Made by a program: the position numbers and the translations under genes. From positions 4,154,001 through 4,218,000 of the forward strand of contig NZ_CP017603.1 of assembly GCF_001854185.1 (NCBI RefSeq): a stretch of DNA of 64,000 nucleotides. The letters are read 5' to 3'. The DNA is from Clostridium formicaceticum (GTDB lineage Bacteria; Bacillota; Clostridia; Peptostreptococcales; Natronincolaceae). This document shows, one piece after another, positions 28,907 to 38,231 of the stretch; positions within the stretch are counted from its first letter, which is position 1; the number at the start of each line of letters is the position of its first letter. The notes beneath the pieces were generated by a model. The model had not been told where the DNA came from, searched no databases, and saw only the letters and a list, made by a program, of their open reading frames with translations.

Positions 28907-29125
28907 TTATGAGTATACCTTAGGGCCTTTATCCTCTAGTCTTCTTGCTTTAATTGTGGCAATCAAAACGTCTCCTTGGCTTCTTTTAACATACCCCTTA
29001 TCATTGCTCAATGATTCTAAAAACCATGACAAAATCTCTTTAAATATTCCAATTCTCAATAATAGAGGACTTAATGCTACCAATATCGCTAAAAAAGAAA
29101 TGTCATGAAAGTTAGAAAATAAATA
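28907..29125 (-). pseudogene. C-terminal fragment of a membrane protein, unknown
   Basis: An open minus-strand stretch without a start reads SFLAILVALSPLLLRIG, then KGYVKRSQGDVLIATIKARR and a stop at 28907. It has one clear hydrophobic segment and a basic tail. The last 80 bp recur at 61717-61800. I do not recognise the family. Confidence 0.35.
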
Positions 29126-29323
29126 TCATATTCCCTTACTATCTTCAGATTTACTTCTCACCCCTTGATCATGAAGTATCTCTATAAAAATGATTGCATA
29201 TACTAAGATCAATCAATACTTTTGTTTAATAAGGAAATTCTCTAAATAATAGCAAAATCCTCTAACTTTCATTAGAATATTTTTTATGAAGTTAGAAATT
29301 TAGTGAATCTATTACAGTTAGGC

Positions 29324-29380
29324 AAAAAACCGCCGTTACTTATGATAAGGTTCACCGTATCGCTGAAGTGGCGGTTTTTT
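29324..29380 (-). terminator. Rho-independent terminator overlapping the methyltransferase stop
   Basis: AAAAAACCGCC at 29324-29334 and GGCGGTTTTTT at 29370-29380. The upstream arm lies inside the last codons of the methyltransferase gene (stop at 29352). Confidence 0.8.
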
Positions 29381-30206
29381 CTACTACAATACACATTGTT
29401 TTAGATTGATCAGAGTATAATTTACCTGTCACATCTGAATATATATCAACTTTATTAAAGCCAGCCTTTTTTACTTCTGCAATAATAGTGTCCTTGGTAT
29501 ATGATTTAAACCAATTTCTAATTACACCGACTTTTTCATCTTTATCAATTATTACATATTGATCTAACCTCACATCTCCTCCATAAATAAAATGAGATTC
29601 AAAACATATATGTTTGTCTGGTTTCCAAAAACCACCTTTCTCACTTACATACCATGTACTGCTCTCTTTCTTTTTTTCAAATTCTTTTAAAGTAAAAACA
29701 TCAAATATAAACTTGCCACCTGGTTTTAAAGAGTCATAGACTTTCTTTAATAAAACCTGTCGACTAATATCTGATAATACACCAAAATCACAATAGATTA
29801 AAATCACTAGTTCAAATTCATTCTTATAATTAATATCCATATAGTTTTTATAAATGTAGTTTATATCTTGATTTTTTTCACTTGCCTTCTTCCTAGCATA
29901 GTTAATTGATCTCTTAGAAAAATCAATTCCAGTAATTTCATATCCTTTTTTATATAATCTCTCTGCATACAAGCCAGGACCACAACCCAAATCTAAGACA
30001 TTTTTATAGGTTGATGACGGTGCAATTTTAGCAATCCACTCTACTGATTTGTCTATAAAATCATGACATCTACTGGCTGCTTCCCTTTTAGGATTCAAAT
30101 GAGCTTCTAGCATACCCTTAGAAATATGTTCATCATCCCAAAATTTACTTGTGCTTTGTACATATAAATCTGGTTTCTTTAAATATTTGAATAATTGATT
30201 TAACAT
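29352..30206 (-). CDS. Class I SAM-dependent methyltransferase
   Basis: 284 residues. The SAM motif VLDLGCGPGLYAERL is at about 66-80, acidic GIDFS at about 93-97 and a motif near DVFTLKEF. The substrate is unknown; the fold matches small-molecule methyltransferases. Monocistronic, with its terminator overlapping the 3' end and a possible attenuator upstream at 30269-30301. Confidence 0.88.
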   Translation of the reverse strand: MLNQLFKYLKKPDLYVQSTSKFWDDEHISKGMLEAHLNPKREAASRCHDFIDKSVEWIAKIAPSSTYKNVLDLGCGPGLYAERLYKKGYEITGIDFSKRSINYARKKASEKNQDINYIYKNYMDINYKNEFELVILIYCDFGVLSDISRQVLLKKVYDSLKPGGKFIFDVFTLKEFEKKKESSTWYVSEKGGFWKPDKHICFESHFIYGGDVRLDQYVIIDKDEKVGVIRNWFKSYTKDTIIAEVKKAGFNKVDIYSDVTGKLYSDQSKTMCIVVEKTATSAIR

Positions 30207-30268
30207 TTTTTCTCACTTTCCCTTCATAAATATTTTTTTATAACAATATGATTCTGTAAAGTTTGAAT

Positions 30269-30301
30269 AAAAAAGAGCCTTAGACTTTAATCTACGGCTC
30301 C
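30269..30301 (-). terminator. Hairpin terminator between GNAT/MITE and methyltransferase
   Basis: GGAGCC..GGCTC stem with an inner TAGA/TCTA, followed by six T on the minus strand. It ends about 60 bp before the methyltransferase start. It could terminate the acetyltransferase transcript or act as an attenuator. The remaining stretch 30302-30587 holds short repeats only, and no gene. Confidence 0.6.
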
Positions 30302-30587
30302 TAAAAAAACAGGTATAACTATGCCGAGAGATAAAAGACTAAAATCCAAATTGAAATTAGGTACAACAAATAACTGTTAGTTAATAACAGTATTGTTCGC
30401 CTATTAAATTCAACTTAAGATTTTATTCTTCATCTCCGGGCTTCACTTATGTTATTTGATTTGTTAACATCAAGTGTTGCCGGATAGCATTCCACCCTTC
30501 ATAATCATATTGTCATAGGTTTATATTACAGTAAATAGATAATTATGTAAATATTGATTTTAAATTTATATTATATTATTTAGAGCC

Positions 30588-30775
30588 AAGGGGACGTCAG
30601 ACTGCGACAAAACGGTTAAAAGTACCATTGGCTTTTTAAAAAGTGGAGCCAAGCTATACCAAATTGAACGAAATTTGAGGTTGAATCCCTGAATAAATTC
30701 AAAATACACCCAAAAATCAAAAATGGGTATGGAAAAACCATCCAATAACATTTTTGCGCAGTCTGACGTCCCCTT
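30588..30775. mobile_element. MITE-like element, copy 1 (188 bp)
   Basis: The ends are a perfect 19-bp inverted repeat, AAGGGGACGTCAGACTGCG at 30588-30606 and its complement at 30757-30775. The interior has no real gene. A diverged, inverted copy is at 59963-60140. The ends resemble the REP-like units next to the Y1 transposases, so those may mobilise it. No target duplication is evident. Confidence 0.75.
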
Positions 30776-30803
30776 AGTCTGTTTTTATTAACGCATTTCA
30801 TGA

Positions 30804-31319
30804 TCATTTGCTACAACTTTTAAAGGAATAAACATATCGTACATCAATAAGGTGCTCCCCCATAATTTCTAAAACATATTCATCATTGTTACATTGCATC
30901 CCTTTCTTTTCGTAGAAGCGCCTTGCACGTCCATTATCCTTTAATACCCATAAGTAGATGCTTTCATAACCAGATTCTTTTAGATCTGATAATGCAGAAT
31001 CTAACAGTTTATTACCATATCCTTTACCGAAATATTTCGGCAACAAATATAGAGAAACAATTTCTCCACAATCTGGGAGTGACTTATCTCTGGATTTTCC
31101 ATATGCAACACAGCCAATTGGCTTACTATTTTCAAATATAATCTGTGCAGTTAGAACATCATCTTTTATCCAGTCTATAAATGCTGATTCCCAATGATCC
31201 TCCTTTAGTTCATCTAAGTAAGCTTGAGGAATTATCCCTTTATATGCAAATTTCCAGCTTAAAGCATAAATACGACTAATATCTTTAACATCGTCAATCG
31301 TTGCTTTTCTGATTTCCAT
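30804..31319 (-). CDS. GNAT-family N-acetyltransferase
   Basis: 171 residues from the ATG at 31319 (GGAGG site); a frame to 31346 adds nine residues. Acetyl-CoA loop GKGYGNKLLDSAL, and the motif RARRFYEKKGM typical of YitH/YesJ-like members. Substrate unknown. The MITE-like element lies 28 bp past the stop and the group II intron about 75 bp upstream of the start. Confidence 0.87.
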   Translation of the reverse strand: MEIRKATIDDVKDISRIYALSWKFAYKGIIPQAYLDELKEDHWESAFIDWIKDDVLTAQIIFENSKPIGCVAYGKSRDKSLPDCGEIVSLYLLPKYFGKGYGNKLLDSALSDLKESGYESIYLWVLKDNGRARRFYEKKGMQCNNDEYVLEIMGEHLIDVRYVYSFKSCSK

Positions 31320-31392
31320 CTTTATTCCTCCATAATACATCTCCAAGCATTATCTGCGCCAGGACGGCGTGGCCTTTGCACGATATGCCGTA

Positions 31393-33315
31393 GTCACGGT
31401 AGACACGCCGGTTACCCGACGCACCCCGCCCAGATCCCGGCATGCGGAACTACCGCACCGGACTCTTCAGAAATATTCAGTTCCGTAATCCGGCAATTTA
31501 ATATTGTAATTCTAACTGGTTATTTGGGCTCTCTAAAATCTTTGGTTTTAATATCCCATACCATTTCATCAGTCTAGTGAATTCGTTCCAGTTGAAACTC
31601 TTTCTCTGACTTCGTCTATTTAGCCACTTATATAAGATTTCCATAGCGATGGTATAGAATTTCCATAGACTTTTGTAGTTTCCAATCAATCCGTAGTAAT
31701 TGTAATATCCTCTAAATTTCTGATTCAGCATATCAGTTATTTTCCTCATTCTGTTATCTCTATTTTCCTTGCACCATACTTTGAAATTCAGTAAAGATGA
31801 TCTTAATTTCTTCTTAGAAGTACTTCTCTTGATGATATCTTTTCCCTTGCGGGACACCCCCACCGAAACTCAAACCCTAGAAAATCAAAATGAGTATTTT
31901 CTTCCTTGCGAAATCTCGAAAATCTGATAATATTGGTCTTTTCCTTAGATAATTCCAATCCAAACTTGCCTAATCTATATCCTAGTGTTTCATAGAACTT
32001 TTCTGCATCCTTCTTATATCGAAAGGCGCATACAAAGTCATCAGCATATCTACATAAGTAAGCCTCACCTTTACACCTGGGCTTAACGATTTTCTCAAAC
32101 CAAAGATCTAAAGCAAAGTGTAAATATATATTCGCTAGAATCGGACTAATGATACCACCTTGAGGTGTTCCAATAGCTGGATGTATCACTAAATGACTGC
32201 CGTCGATCACTCCTGCCTTTAGCCATTTTGTAATCAATCTGATAAGAGCACTGTCATGAACTCTTTCTTCAATCATTTTGATCAACCATTCATGATTGAT
32301 ATTGTCGAAGAATCCTTTGATATCAGCTTCTACTATATAGCTATACTTATTAAACTGTAGCTCTTTAGTTAGATCTTTGATCGCTTGTTGAGCTCCTATG
32401 TTAGGGCGATACCCATAACTACAATTGAGGAAATCCTCTTCATAGATCGCTTCTAATATCTGGGCAACAGCCCTCTGAACTAGTTTATCTGATATTGTTG
32501 GAATACCAAGTGGACGCGTTTTATCATTTCCCTTCGGGATATTAACTCTACGAACCAGTTTTGCCCGATATCTTTTATCCTTCAGACTACTTGTGATTTC
32601 TTGAATATTTTCTCTTAGATTTAGCTTGAATTCCTTAGCTGTTATCTTATCGATTCCTGCTGAGGCATTTTTATTTATTTTCCTCCACGCTTCTATCAGA
32701 GTCTCTTCGTTTAGTAGCCTGTAGAGATTTTGAAATCGGTGATTTTTATTTTGTTTTGCCTTCTGCCTTATTCCTCGCAGTGAGGTTTGCATTAGTTTGT
32801 CCAGCCCGACATGTCCGGCTAATGTTTCCTTTGCGAAGTACATATTTCTGTCAACCCCTTCCCCATGTAGTTGGCTCTCCCAACCTCAAAGTACTATGAG
32901 TTGATCCGAATCCTGTAGCGTCATAGACCGTCCTATTTTTCGGTTGGATGGGTCTACCAGCTGGTTGCTGGAACCTACAGGTCCTCCCAAGTTCCTGACA
33001 TTTCTCTTCATACATGCCACGTTCTCTGATCCCGACAGACCCTTAAGAATCTCACCATTAAACGATTCTCTTGTATTGACTTCCGTGACGTTAAACACGT
33101 CGTCATCTGCATTTTGTCTATTTCTAGACCCACAGTTTACGAGGCTGAATATGCTTCAGGGATTACGGTCTCCCCTATGGCCTATATAATTCTCTGTGTA
33201 CGCTTCACCTTTGCTGTCGCCAGCATCGGCGAAACACTCGATACAGGTGGCTGGTTAGACCTTACCTGACAGGGACTTGCACCCTGTAAGAAATACCAAG
33301 TTTTGCTTGGCGCAC
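31393..33315 (-). mobile_element. Group II intron
   Basis: The 5' end is read as GTGCGCC at 33315 (consensus GUGYG). About 470 bp of structured, GC-richer domain I-III RNA precedes the maturase gene. Downstream, 31437-31471 reads as a domain V hairpin (GAGTCCGGTGCGG / CCGCATGCCGGGATC), then a domain VI-like hairpin ending TCTACC. The 3' boundary near 31393 is an estimate. A shrunken copy of the 5' end is at 60700-60755. Confidence 0.8.
31498..32843 (-). pseudogene. ltrA: Group II intron reverse transcriptase/maturase, frameshifted
   Basis: The frame 32843-31803 carries RT domains 0-7 (D174, YADD at 266-269). It runs out of frame at FEFRWG. The next frame (31863-31498) resumes with VSRKGKDII and has the maturase X domain (LNQKFRGYYNYYGL). 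Restoring one G in the G-run at 31857-31861 would rejoin them into one protein of about 450 residues. No HNH endonuclease domain is seen. It is either inactive or a homopolymer sequencing error. Confidence 0.85.
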
Positions 33316-33429
33316 TAACATTCTATGGGTTCACGACGTCGATCTTTTCCCAAAAGATGTACTTAACCGATGTTGTAAACCCCCTGTTAGGAGATGTTGC
33401 CCTTAGACTATTCTTAAATATTCAAATAT

Positions 33430-33858
33430 TTAATGTCCTTTATGTTTAGCTTTCTTTTTTTGCTGTTTTAATTCAAATTTTCTTCTTTTTTCCTCTTCTT
33501 GCTTTTTCTTCAACTCATGCTTTCCTTTTGTTTTATTTTTTTCTATTTGAAGCTTTATTGCTTGTTGAGCTTTTGTGCCTATTCCTTCGTTCTGAAGTTC
33601 ATTTCTTATCTTTCTTTGTAATCTTTTAGGATTTACTTTTTTCTCTTCATATTTATCGTTACATAACATAGGCTCGCTAAATTTTAAACTATAGTAATTT
33701 TTCAATATGAAATCATATACATCGTAATTCTTTGGTTCACAACCGAATATAATCTTTGAAACTTCATATTTCCCATTATTAAATCTTTCAAAAACTCCTT
33801 TCCAATAAGGCTCCTCAAAAAAAATCGTCAACTTTGTTTTTAATTCATAACTTTTCAC
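33430..33858 (-). CDS. yjdF: YjdF family protein (DUF2992)
   Basis: 142 residues. The GTG start at 33858 is chosen because AGGAGG is eight bases upstream. A conserved N-terminal part (FFEEPYWKGVFER, FGCEPKNYDVYDFIL) is followed by a lysine/glutamate-rich coiled tail (HELKKKQEEEKRR) that looks nucleic-acid binding. Function unknown. In Firmicutes the gene is commonly under an azaaromatic-sensing riboswitch, and the leader here fits. Confidence 0.88.
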   Translation of the reverse strand: MKSYELKTKLTIFFEEPYWKGVFERFNNGKYEVSKIIFGCEPKNYDVYDFILKNYYSLKFSEPMLCNDKYEEKKVNPKRLQRKIRNELQNEGIGTKAQQAIKLQIEKNKTKGKHELKKKQEEEKRRKFELKQQKKKAKHKGH

Positions 33859-33865
33859 TTTTCTT

Positions 33866-33985
33866 TCCTCCTGTTTTATAACTAACCATGAAGAAGGGAC
33901 AACCCCAGGAGGGCAGGTTACTGCTATCTACACAATGCATAATGGATAGGTTCGGACTACCAACCGAACTGTGTTTTTATCTTCA
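33866..33985 (-). promoter_or_regulatory. Candidate yjdF-motif (azaaromatic) riboswitch
   Basis: About 120 nt directly upstream of yjdF. It has a hairpin GTTCGG..CCGAAC (33951-33971), a TATC/GATA pairing and a conserved-looking GGGGTTGTCCCTTCTTCATG block just before the ribosome site. The location and motif fit the yjdF RNA class. I could not fold or score it. Confidence 0.5.
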
Positions 33986-34048
33986 TAACAATACCAAACT
34001 ACTATTATTTTATACTTATTTCCATAAAACGTAAATATTTCTATTGAA

Positions 34049-34480
34049 TTACACCTTATTAAACTCACAAATATTGTCATCTGAACCATATAGAATCGTA
34101 GTCGATTTGTCCCAAGTGTCAATAGGATGAGATTTTACATAACAGTAGTAATCCCAATAAAGTGTCTGCCCAACTGGCGTTTTAATTTCTTTCTCTTCTT
34201 TTAGTCTTTCCTCACTTATATTGAACCATCTCATCATATTATCTATGATACGCTCCATGTTCAACACAGGAGAAAGGAATAAACATTGTTCAAGTGACAC
34301 ATCTCGGTATGCAAGTAAGCTGAAATAACAACCCATACTACAAGCAAATACACTTATATTACTTGAAATAGTTTTTGCATACTCAACAATAGCTGTAAGG
34401 TCACTAACACAGTTTTCAACCTTTGAATCTCCCCACAAAATTGCAGGAATACCTTCAATCATCAAATTAATCTTTATCAT
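34049..34480 (-). pseudogene. Alpha/beta hydrolase with internal and C-terminal deletions
   Basis: 143 residues where the family has about 230. The N-terminus MIEGIPAILWGDS jumps to NCVSDLTAIVEYAK, skipping the oxyanion region. The nucleophile elbow is FACSMG. The frame stops after ILYGSDDNICEF, before the catalytic His. A ribosome site (GAGGAAAG) survives. The product cannot be an active hydrolase. Confidence 0.7.
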
Positions 34481-34599
34481 AATTCTTTCCTCTTTTCTAA
34501 ATATAACTAAACCTAATTATTCATCATAATTTATCTGACCGTGTTTCACACCGCATAGTTACTGTATTAACCTGTTGAATTGCCTTCACCTAAAAAGTG

Positions 34600-34713
34600 A
34601 AGCTGAAAAATAGAAAAAGGGATTCAACTTTGTTAAAATGAAGTTACCACACTATCACAATAACAAAAGGAGAAACCCTTATGTCTAGTTTAAGTGTACT
34701 TCTCTCTATTCGC
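34600..34713 (+). other. Possible 5' end of a lost insertion sequence
   Basis: Plus-strand sequence with a strong AAAAGGAG site and an ATG at 34681. The reading frame soon runs antisense through the acetyltransferase gene, so it is not a real gene. This may be the start of a transposase whose body is lost. No terminal repeat was found. Confidence 0.2.
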
Positions 34714-35226
34714 CTACTCTTTTTCTTTCACCAAAGAATACATCTTCATATCCATTACCTTCCCGTTTTTAACTGCGTTTTTCTTCAAAACACCTTCACA
34801 AACAAAACCGGACTTTTCAAGGATACGGCAGGAAGCAATATTATCAGCAAAAGGCTCTGCATAAATCCGGATAATATCTGTATGGTCAAAAATGTGACGA
34901 CATACTTGTTTAACAGCACTCGTTCCAAGCCCCTGCCCCCAGTATGGCTCAGCGATATAATAGCCTATTTCTGCGGTTCTCTGGTGTATGTTATCCTTGC
35001 GAAAAACGCCGATACTTCCGACTGCTTTATCATCGATGGTTATAGCAAATGCATAGGTTTTATCTTTATCAGAGTTCAACATAGCCGTGATAAATTCTTC
35101 AGCACTCCTAACCGTATATGGAAACGGTAATCCGTCACGTAAATTATCATGGATTTTTTTGTTATTTAGAGCTTCAGAAAGACATGGTGCATCATCAATT
35201 CTCCAAGGACGTATTTTGCAATCCAT
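34714..35226 (-). CDS. GNAT-family acetyltransferase (RimJ/RimL-like)
   Basis: 170 residues from the ATG at 35226, six bases after GGAGGT; an ATG two codons earlier touches that site. Acetyl-CoA loop GYYIAEPYWGQGLGTSAV and the C-terminal NIASCRILEKSGF motif of ribosomal-protein or small-molecule acetyltransferases. Slightly more GC-rich than its neighbours. Substrate unknown. Confidence 0.87.
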   Translation of the reverse strand: MDCKIRPWRIDDAPCLSEALNNKKIHDNLRDGLPFPYTVRSAEEFITAMLNSDKDKTYAFAITIDDKAVGSIGVFRKDNIHQRTAEIGYYIAEPYWGQGLGTSAVKQVCRHIFDHTDIIRIYAEPFADNIASCRILEKSGFVCEGVLKKNAVKNGKVMDMKMYSLVKEKE

Positions 35227-35466
35227 CTTCATACCTCCGCAATATATGAAATTCTTTATATACCATTATCCCATTAATGAACTTTACAACTCAAAAACTG
35301 ATTTTCAAAACTCACCCTAGAGCAGCAATACAGCAATAGGGACGCAGTAATAGGGATGGTTCTTATTGTTACGCCTTTTTAGCTGCAGTACTATTCACTT
35401 CTATTCCTCTTAAAATCTGTAAAATAGAAATTCCTTCTATTTCTAAGTTCAATCCCTAGCATATCA
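35227..35466. other. Intergenic region with REP-like sequence
   Basis: At 35325-35370 the sequence has two AATAGGGA blocks (AATAGGGACGCAG, AATAGGGATGG) like the REP-like units elsewhere. At 35379-35460 a minus-strand open stretch reads LEIEGISILQILRGIEV and ends in a stop; it may be a fused gene end, not identified. Confidence 0.35.
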
Positions 35467-35583
35467 CTATTGTATCAGTTGGATGACCCTAACACCGCCT
35501 AAATTTGCTTCCTTTAAGCTCTTTATAAAATCTTTTTCTTTTAGCACCTTTCTATCTGAGACTAAATAGAGTGTATAATTCAT
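35467..35583 (-). pseudogene. thiE: Truncated thiamine phosphate synthase (thiE remnant)
   Basis: The ATG at 35583 lies two bases after the thiM stop. The product MNYTLYLVSDRKVLKE continues to GGVRVIQLIQ and stops after 38 residues. YLVSDR and GGVxVIQLR are the ThiE N-terminus; the remaining about 170 residues are missing. Confidence 0.75.
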
Positions 35584-35587
35584 GTTT

Positions 35588-36406
35588 TTATTTAATTTCA
35601 TTAACCTTACCTCTTTCTTGAATGTCTTCTATAGAAAATTTACTGATTGCATCCATTAAGTAAACCTTAAAGCTTCCTAAACCTTCATACTCTTTTAGAC
35701 GGGATTGTGCCTTTTCGCCTGCAATTCCCATTATCATCATACCGGCGATTGCCCCATGCAGGCTTCCTTTCCCAGTTCCACAGCAAAGTCCTATCAATGA
35801 GGAACTCATGCAACCTGTACCTGTTATATTTGTTAGCATTTCATGTCCATTATTAATATAATAAACCGTTCCTCCATCTGAGATAATATCCACTGCACCT
35901 GTTATTACAACAGTACACTGAAGCCTTTTTGCAAGCTCCAAAGCTATTTCCTTACCTCCGTCTAGCGGATTATCTATGGAGTCAACTCCCTTCGTAGAGG
36001 CTGCTATTCCATAGATATTTTTAATCTCTGACATATTACCTCTTAATACCGATAACTTTACATTCTTTAATATTCTCCTAACGATTTCATTTCTTAGATT
36101 TGTGGCACCTACTCCTACAGGATCTAATATCACTGGAACACCTATTTCATTTGCTTTTTTACCTGCTATTAAAAATGATTCCATAGATCTTTTGTTTAAA
36201 GTGCCAATATTTAGTACCAGTGCAGATGCGATAGATACCATTTCCTCAACTTCATCTTGGTCATCCGCCATTACAGGGCTTCCTCCTAGAGCTAATACAA
36301 TGTTTGCGCAATCGTTAACTGTAACATAATTTGTAATATGATGAACAAGGGGCTTTTGCCTTTTTATTTCCTGCAAAATTGTAATCAACTGATTATTTAT
36401 CTCCAT
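35588..36406 (-). CDS. thiM: Hydroxyethylthiazole kinase
   Basis: 272 residues, full length. PLVHHITNYVTVNDCAN at the N-terminus, GGSPVMADD, DPVGVGAT, and NITGTGCMSSSL with the catalytic Cys. It phosphorylates the thiazole alcohol in thiamine salvage. It lies between thiW and the thiE remnant, presumably in one transcript controlled by the TPP riboswitch at 37131-37222. Confidence 0.95.
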   Translation of the reverse strand: MEINNQLITILQEIKRQKPLVHHITNYVTVNDCANIVLALGGSPVMADDQDEVEEMVSIASALVLNIGTLNKRSMESFLIAGKKANEIGVPVILDPVGVGATNLRNEIVRRILKNVKLSVLRGNMSEIKNIYGIAASTKGVDSIDNPLDGGKEIALELAKRLQCTVVITGAVDIISDGGTVYYINNGHEMLTNITGTGCMSSSLIGLCCGTGKGSLHGAIAGMMIMGIAGEKAQSRLKEYEGLGSFKVYLMDAISKFSIEDIQERGKVNEIK

Positions 36407-36528
36407 AAATGTACCTCCAAGTTACTTTTATTATAAAACTCATAAAAATGATGAGCAGGACCTATGCCTTTTCCTATATCCCTGGCCCTCCACTGCTATC
36501 AGAGCCCGCTATTATTAGTAATTTTTCA

Positions 36529-37035
36529 CTACATTCCATTTCTATTGTGATTGTAAAGGTTGATTACTACAGATTTTAAAAGAACATTAAAAATAGAATA
36601 ACCAATAATTGCGCCTACTAATGAGCTTAAAACAAAAGGGCCTACAAAGAAGAATATAGCCAATTCTCTTCCCATTAAAAATTTTGCTACTGGATAAGAT
36701 GCTATTGCACCAATAATACCAGTGCCAAAGACCTCCCCCAGTAAAGCGTATTGAGGTTTTCTTGTTTTCTTAAACAATACACCAGCTAAAAATGCACCTA
36801 TCATACTTCCTGGAAAAGCAATTAGTGATCCTGTCCCCAGTAAATTCCTTAAGAGTGAAATTGAAAATGCGACTGCCACTGCATATTTAGGCCCAAAGAT
36901 TAACGCTGCTAGAATATTAATGCCGTGTTGAACTGGAAAAACCTTCGATACTCCTACAGGAATATAAAACATATGGGCACTTACAGTACCAATTGCTGTT
37001 AATAAAGCTGTGGTAGTTAGCTTTTTCAAATGCAT
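36529..37035 (-). CDS. thiW: ThiW, ECF-type thiazole transporter S component
   Basis: 168 residues. The ATG at 37035 has AAGGAG at good spacing; the ATG at 37044 abuts it. Five to six helices. The motif FPVQHGINILAALIFGPKYA is typical of ThiW. It binds the thiazole precursor for uptake with a shared ECF ATPase module encoded elsewhere. It is first in the thiW-thiM-thiE(remnant) unit. Confidence 0.93.
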   Translation of the reverse strand: MHLKKLTTTALLTAIGTVSAHMFYIPVGVSKVFPVQHGINILAALIFGPKYAVAVAFSISLLRNLLGTGSLIAFPGSMIGAFLAGVLFKKTRKPQYALLGEVFGTGIIGAIASYPVAKFLMGRELAIFFFVGPFVLSSLVGAIIGYSIFNVLLKSVVINLYNHNRNGM

Positions 37036-37061
37036 TTTATCCATCTCCTTTTTTCAAAAAA

Positions 37062-37097
37062 TAGAAAAACACAAACCCAATTGCAGGGTCTGTGCTT
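37062..37097 (-). terminator. Riboswitch-controlled terminator before thiW
   Basis: In minus orientation GCACAGACCC pairs with GGGTTTGTG and is followed by a T-rich run. It lies between the TPP aptamer and the thiW ribosome site, as in transcription-attenuating TPP riboswitches. Confidence 0.75.
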
Positions 37098-37130
37098 AAT
37101 TACGCATATACTTAAATGTCTAATGTAAAT

Positions 37131-37222
37131 ACACTTCCCTCCGCTGGTATAATCCAGATCAGGTTATAGGGATTAAAGACTAATAGGCCTTTTTCTCAGC
37201 CGGCCTCACCGGCACTCCCAGT
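37131..37222 (-). promoter_or_regulatory. TPP riboswitch (THI element)
   Basis: The conserved parts are present in order on the minus strand: CTGGGAGTGCCGG, GGCTGAGAAA, ACCTGATCTGGATTATACCAGCG and GGAGGGAAGTG. TPP binding should favour the downstream terminator and shut off thiW-thiM. Confidence 0.96.
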
Positions 37223-37225
37223 GTT

Positions 37226-37584
37226 GATCTTTTTATTGAATTTTATTTAGCATGAATATAATATCATACTGAATTTTATTAAGCAATCATAAGTGTTAAT
37301 CTAGACTATGTTTTAGAAATTATTTTCTAGAAAAAGTACTATTGAGATTTAATAACAAGCCAATTCAGTAATGTTTTAACTAATATTTACTTTGTAATAT
37401 TCCCCCTTGTTTTAGTTTCCATTACTTTAATATTGTGATATCGAAAAAGTCAATAATATCATATCATGAGTTTCAAATTTTAAAATTAATCTCAAAATAA
37501 AAAAGCACATTAAGTCAATTGACCTAAACTGTAAAATGCTATTAAGCCTAGTAATACCAATAAAAAAGACATGATGATTTGTGT
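37226..37584. other. Intergenic region with promoter of thi operon and a terminator
   Basis: 359 bp. At 37500-37545 a hairpin (TAAGTCAATTGACCTAA core, outer AGCA/TGCT pairs) followed by T on the minus strand probably ends the flavin reductase transcript. The remainder is AT-rich with no gene; it should hold the thiW promoter. Confidence 0.45.
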
Positions 37585-38166
37585 TTAATTATCATGGGAA
37601 AGTATTCGTTTTCCAATAGAAAAAGCCTTTCCAGCAATCTTTCCTACTGTGTTGTATCTTATAGCAGCTGGATCAAACAATAGCGGTTTGATTTTTTCTA
37701 TATCTGGTAGATCATTTTTATCTATACAATCTGCATCAACTTTAATGTCTATTATTTGACCTACGAATAGTGTATGTTCCCCAATCTGTAAGGTTTCTAT
37801 TAGTTCACATTCCGCGTTGAAGGGAAATTCTTCAATATATGACGCATCTACCTTGTCACTTTGAATTGGGGTAAGACCTGTATCACTAAATTTGTCTGTT
37901 TTATTTCCTGATACTAAGTCAAAATAATCTGCCTCTTTTATATAAATTTCAGAAGGAATATTGATTGTAAAAGCTTTTCTATTCATAATGTTTTTGTAAG
38001 TACATCGTTGTTCTCGTATGGCTATCCCAATACTTGGAGGACTTGAACCACAAATTCCCGCCCAAGCTACATTCATTGCATTAGGTTTGCCCTCTTCACC
38101 ATAAGTTCCAACAATAAATACTGGTGTTGGAAATATAATATTTTTTGCTCCTATACTCGTTTTCAT
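37585..38166 (-). CDS. Flavin reductase / flavoredoxin-like protein
   Basis: 193 residues, FMN-binding split-barrel fold (PVFIVGTYGEEGKPNAMNVAWAG, then FTINIPSE). It binds FMN and probably moves electrons between NAD(P)H or ferredoxin and another enzyme. GAGGAG site. It is 65 bp after the racemase gene and may be the last gene of the sigma-54 operon (inference). Confidence 0.88.
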   Translation of the reverse strand: MKTSIGAKNIIFPTPVFIVGTYGEEGKPNAMNVAWAGICGSSPPSIGIAIREQRCTYKNIMNRKAFTINIPSEIYIKEADYFDLVSGNKTDKFSDTGLTPIQSDKVDASYIEEFPFNAECELIETLQIGEHTLFVGQIIDIKVDADCIDKNDLPDIEKIKPLLFDPAAIRYNTVGKIAGKAFSIGKRILSHDN

Positions 38167-38231
38167 TTTTCGCTCCTCTTTTCAGGGTTATTAATAACAA
38201 TTTATCCCAGAACTAATTTGGTATTTTAAAT

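Noticed and set aside
30400-30500. T-box-like GGGTGGAATG sequence upstream of the methyltransferase.
   Set aside because: It lacks the GGGTGGNACCGCG core and is too far from the terminator; no specifier loop is visible.
30566-30807. Two overlapping 61-63-codon minus ORFs.
   Set aside because: They are inside the MITE-like element and read through its terminal repeats.
32886-33189. Short ORFs on both strands at 32.9-33.2 kb.
   Set aside because: They lie in the structured RNA of the group II intron and have no ribosome site or family.
34681-35130. 149-codon plus-strand ORF with a strong RBS.
   Set aside because: After about ten codons it is antisense to the acetyltransferase; only the upstream part may be an IS relic.
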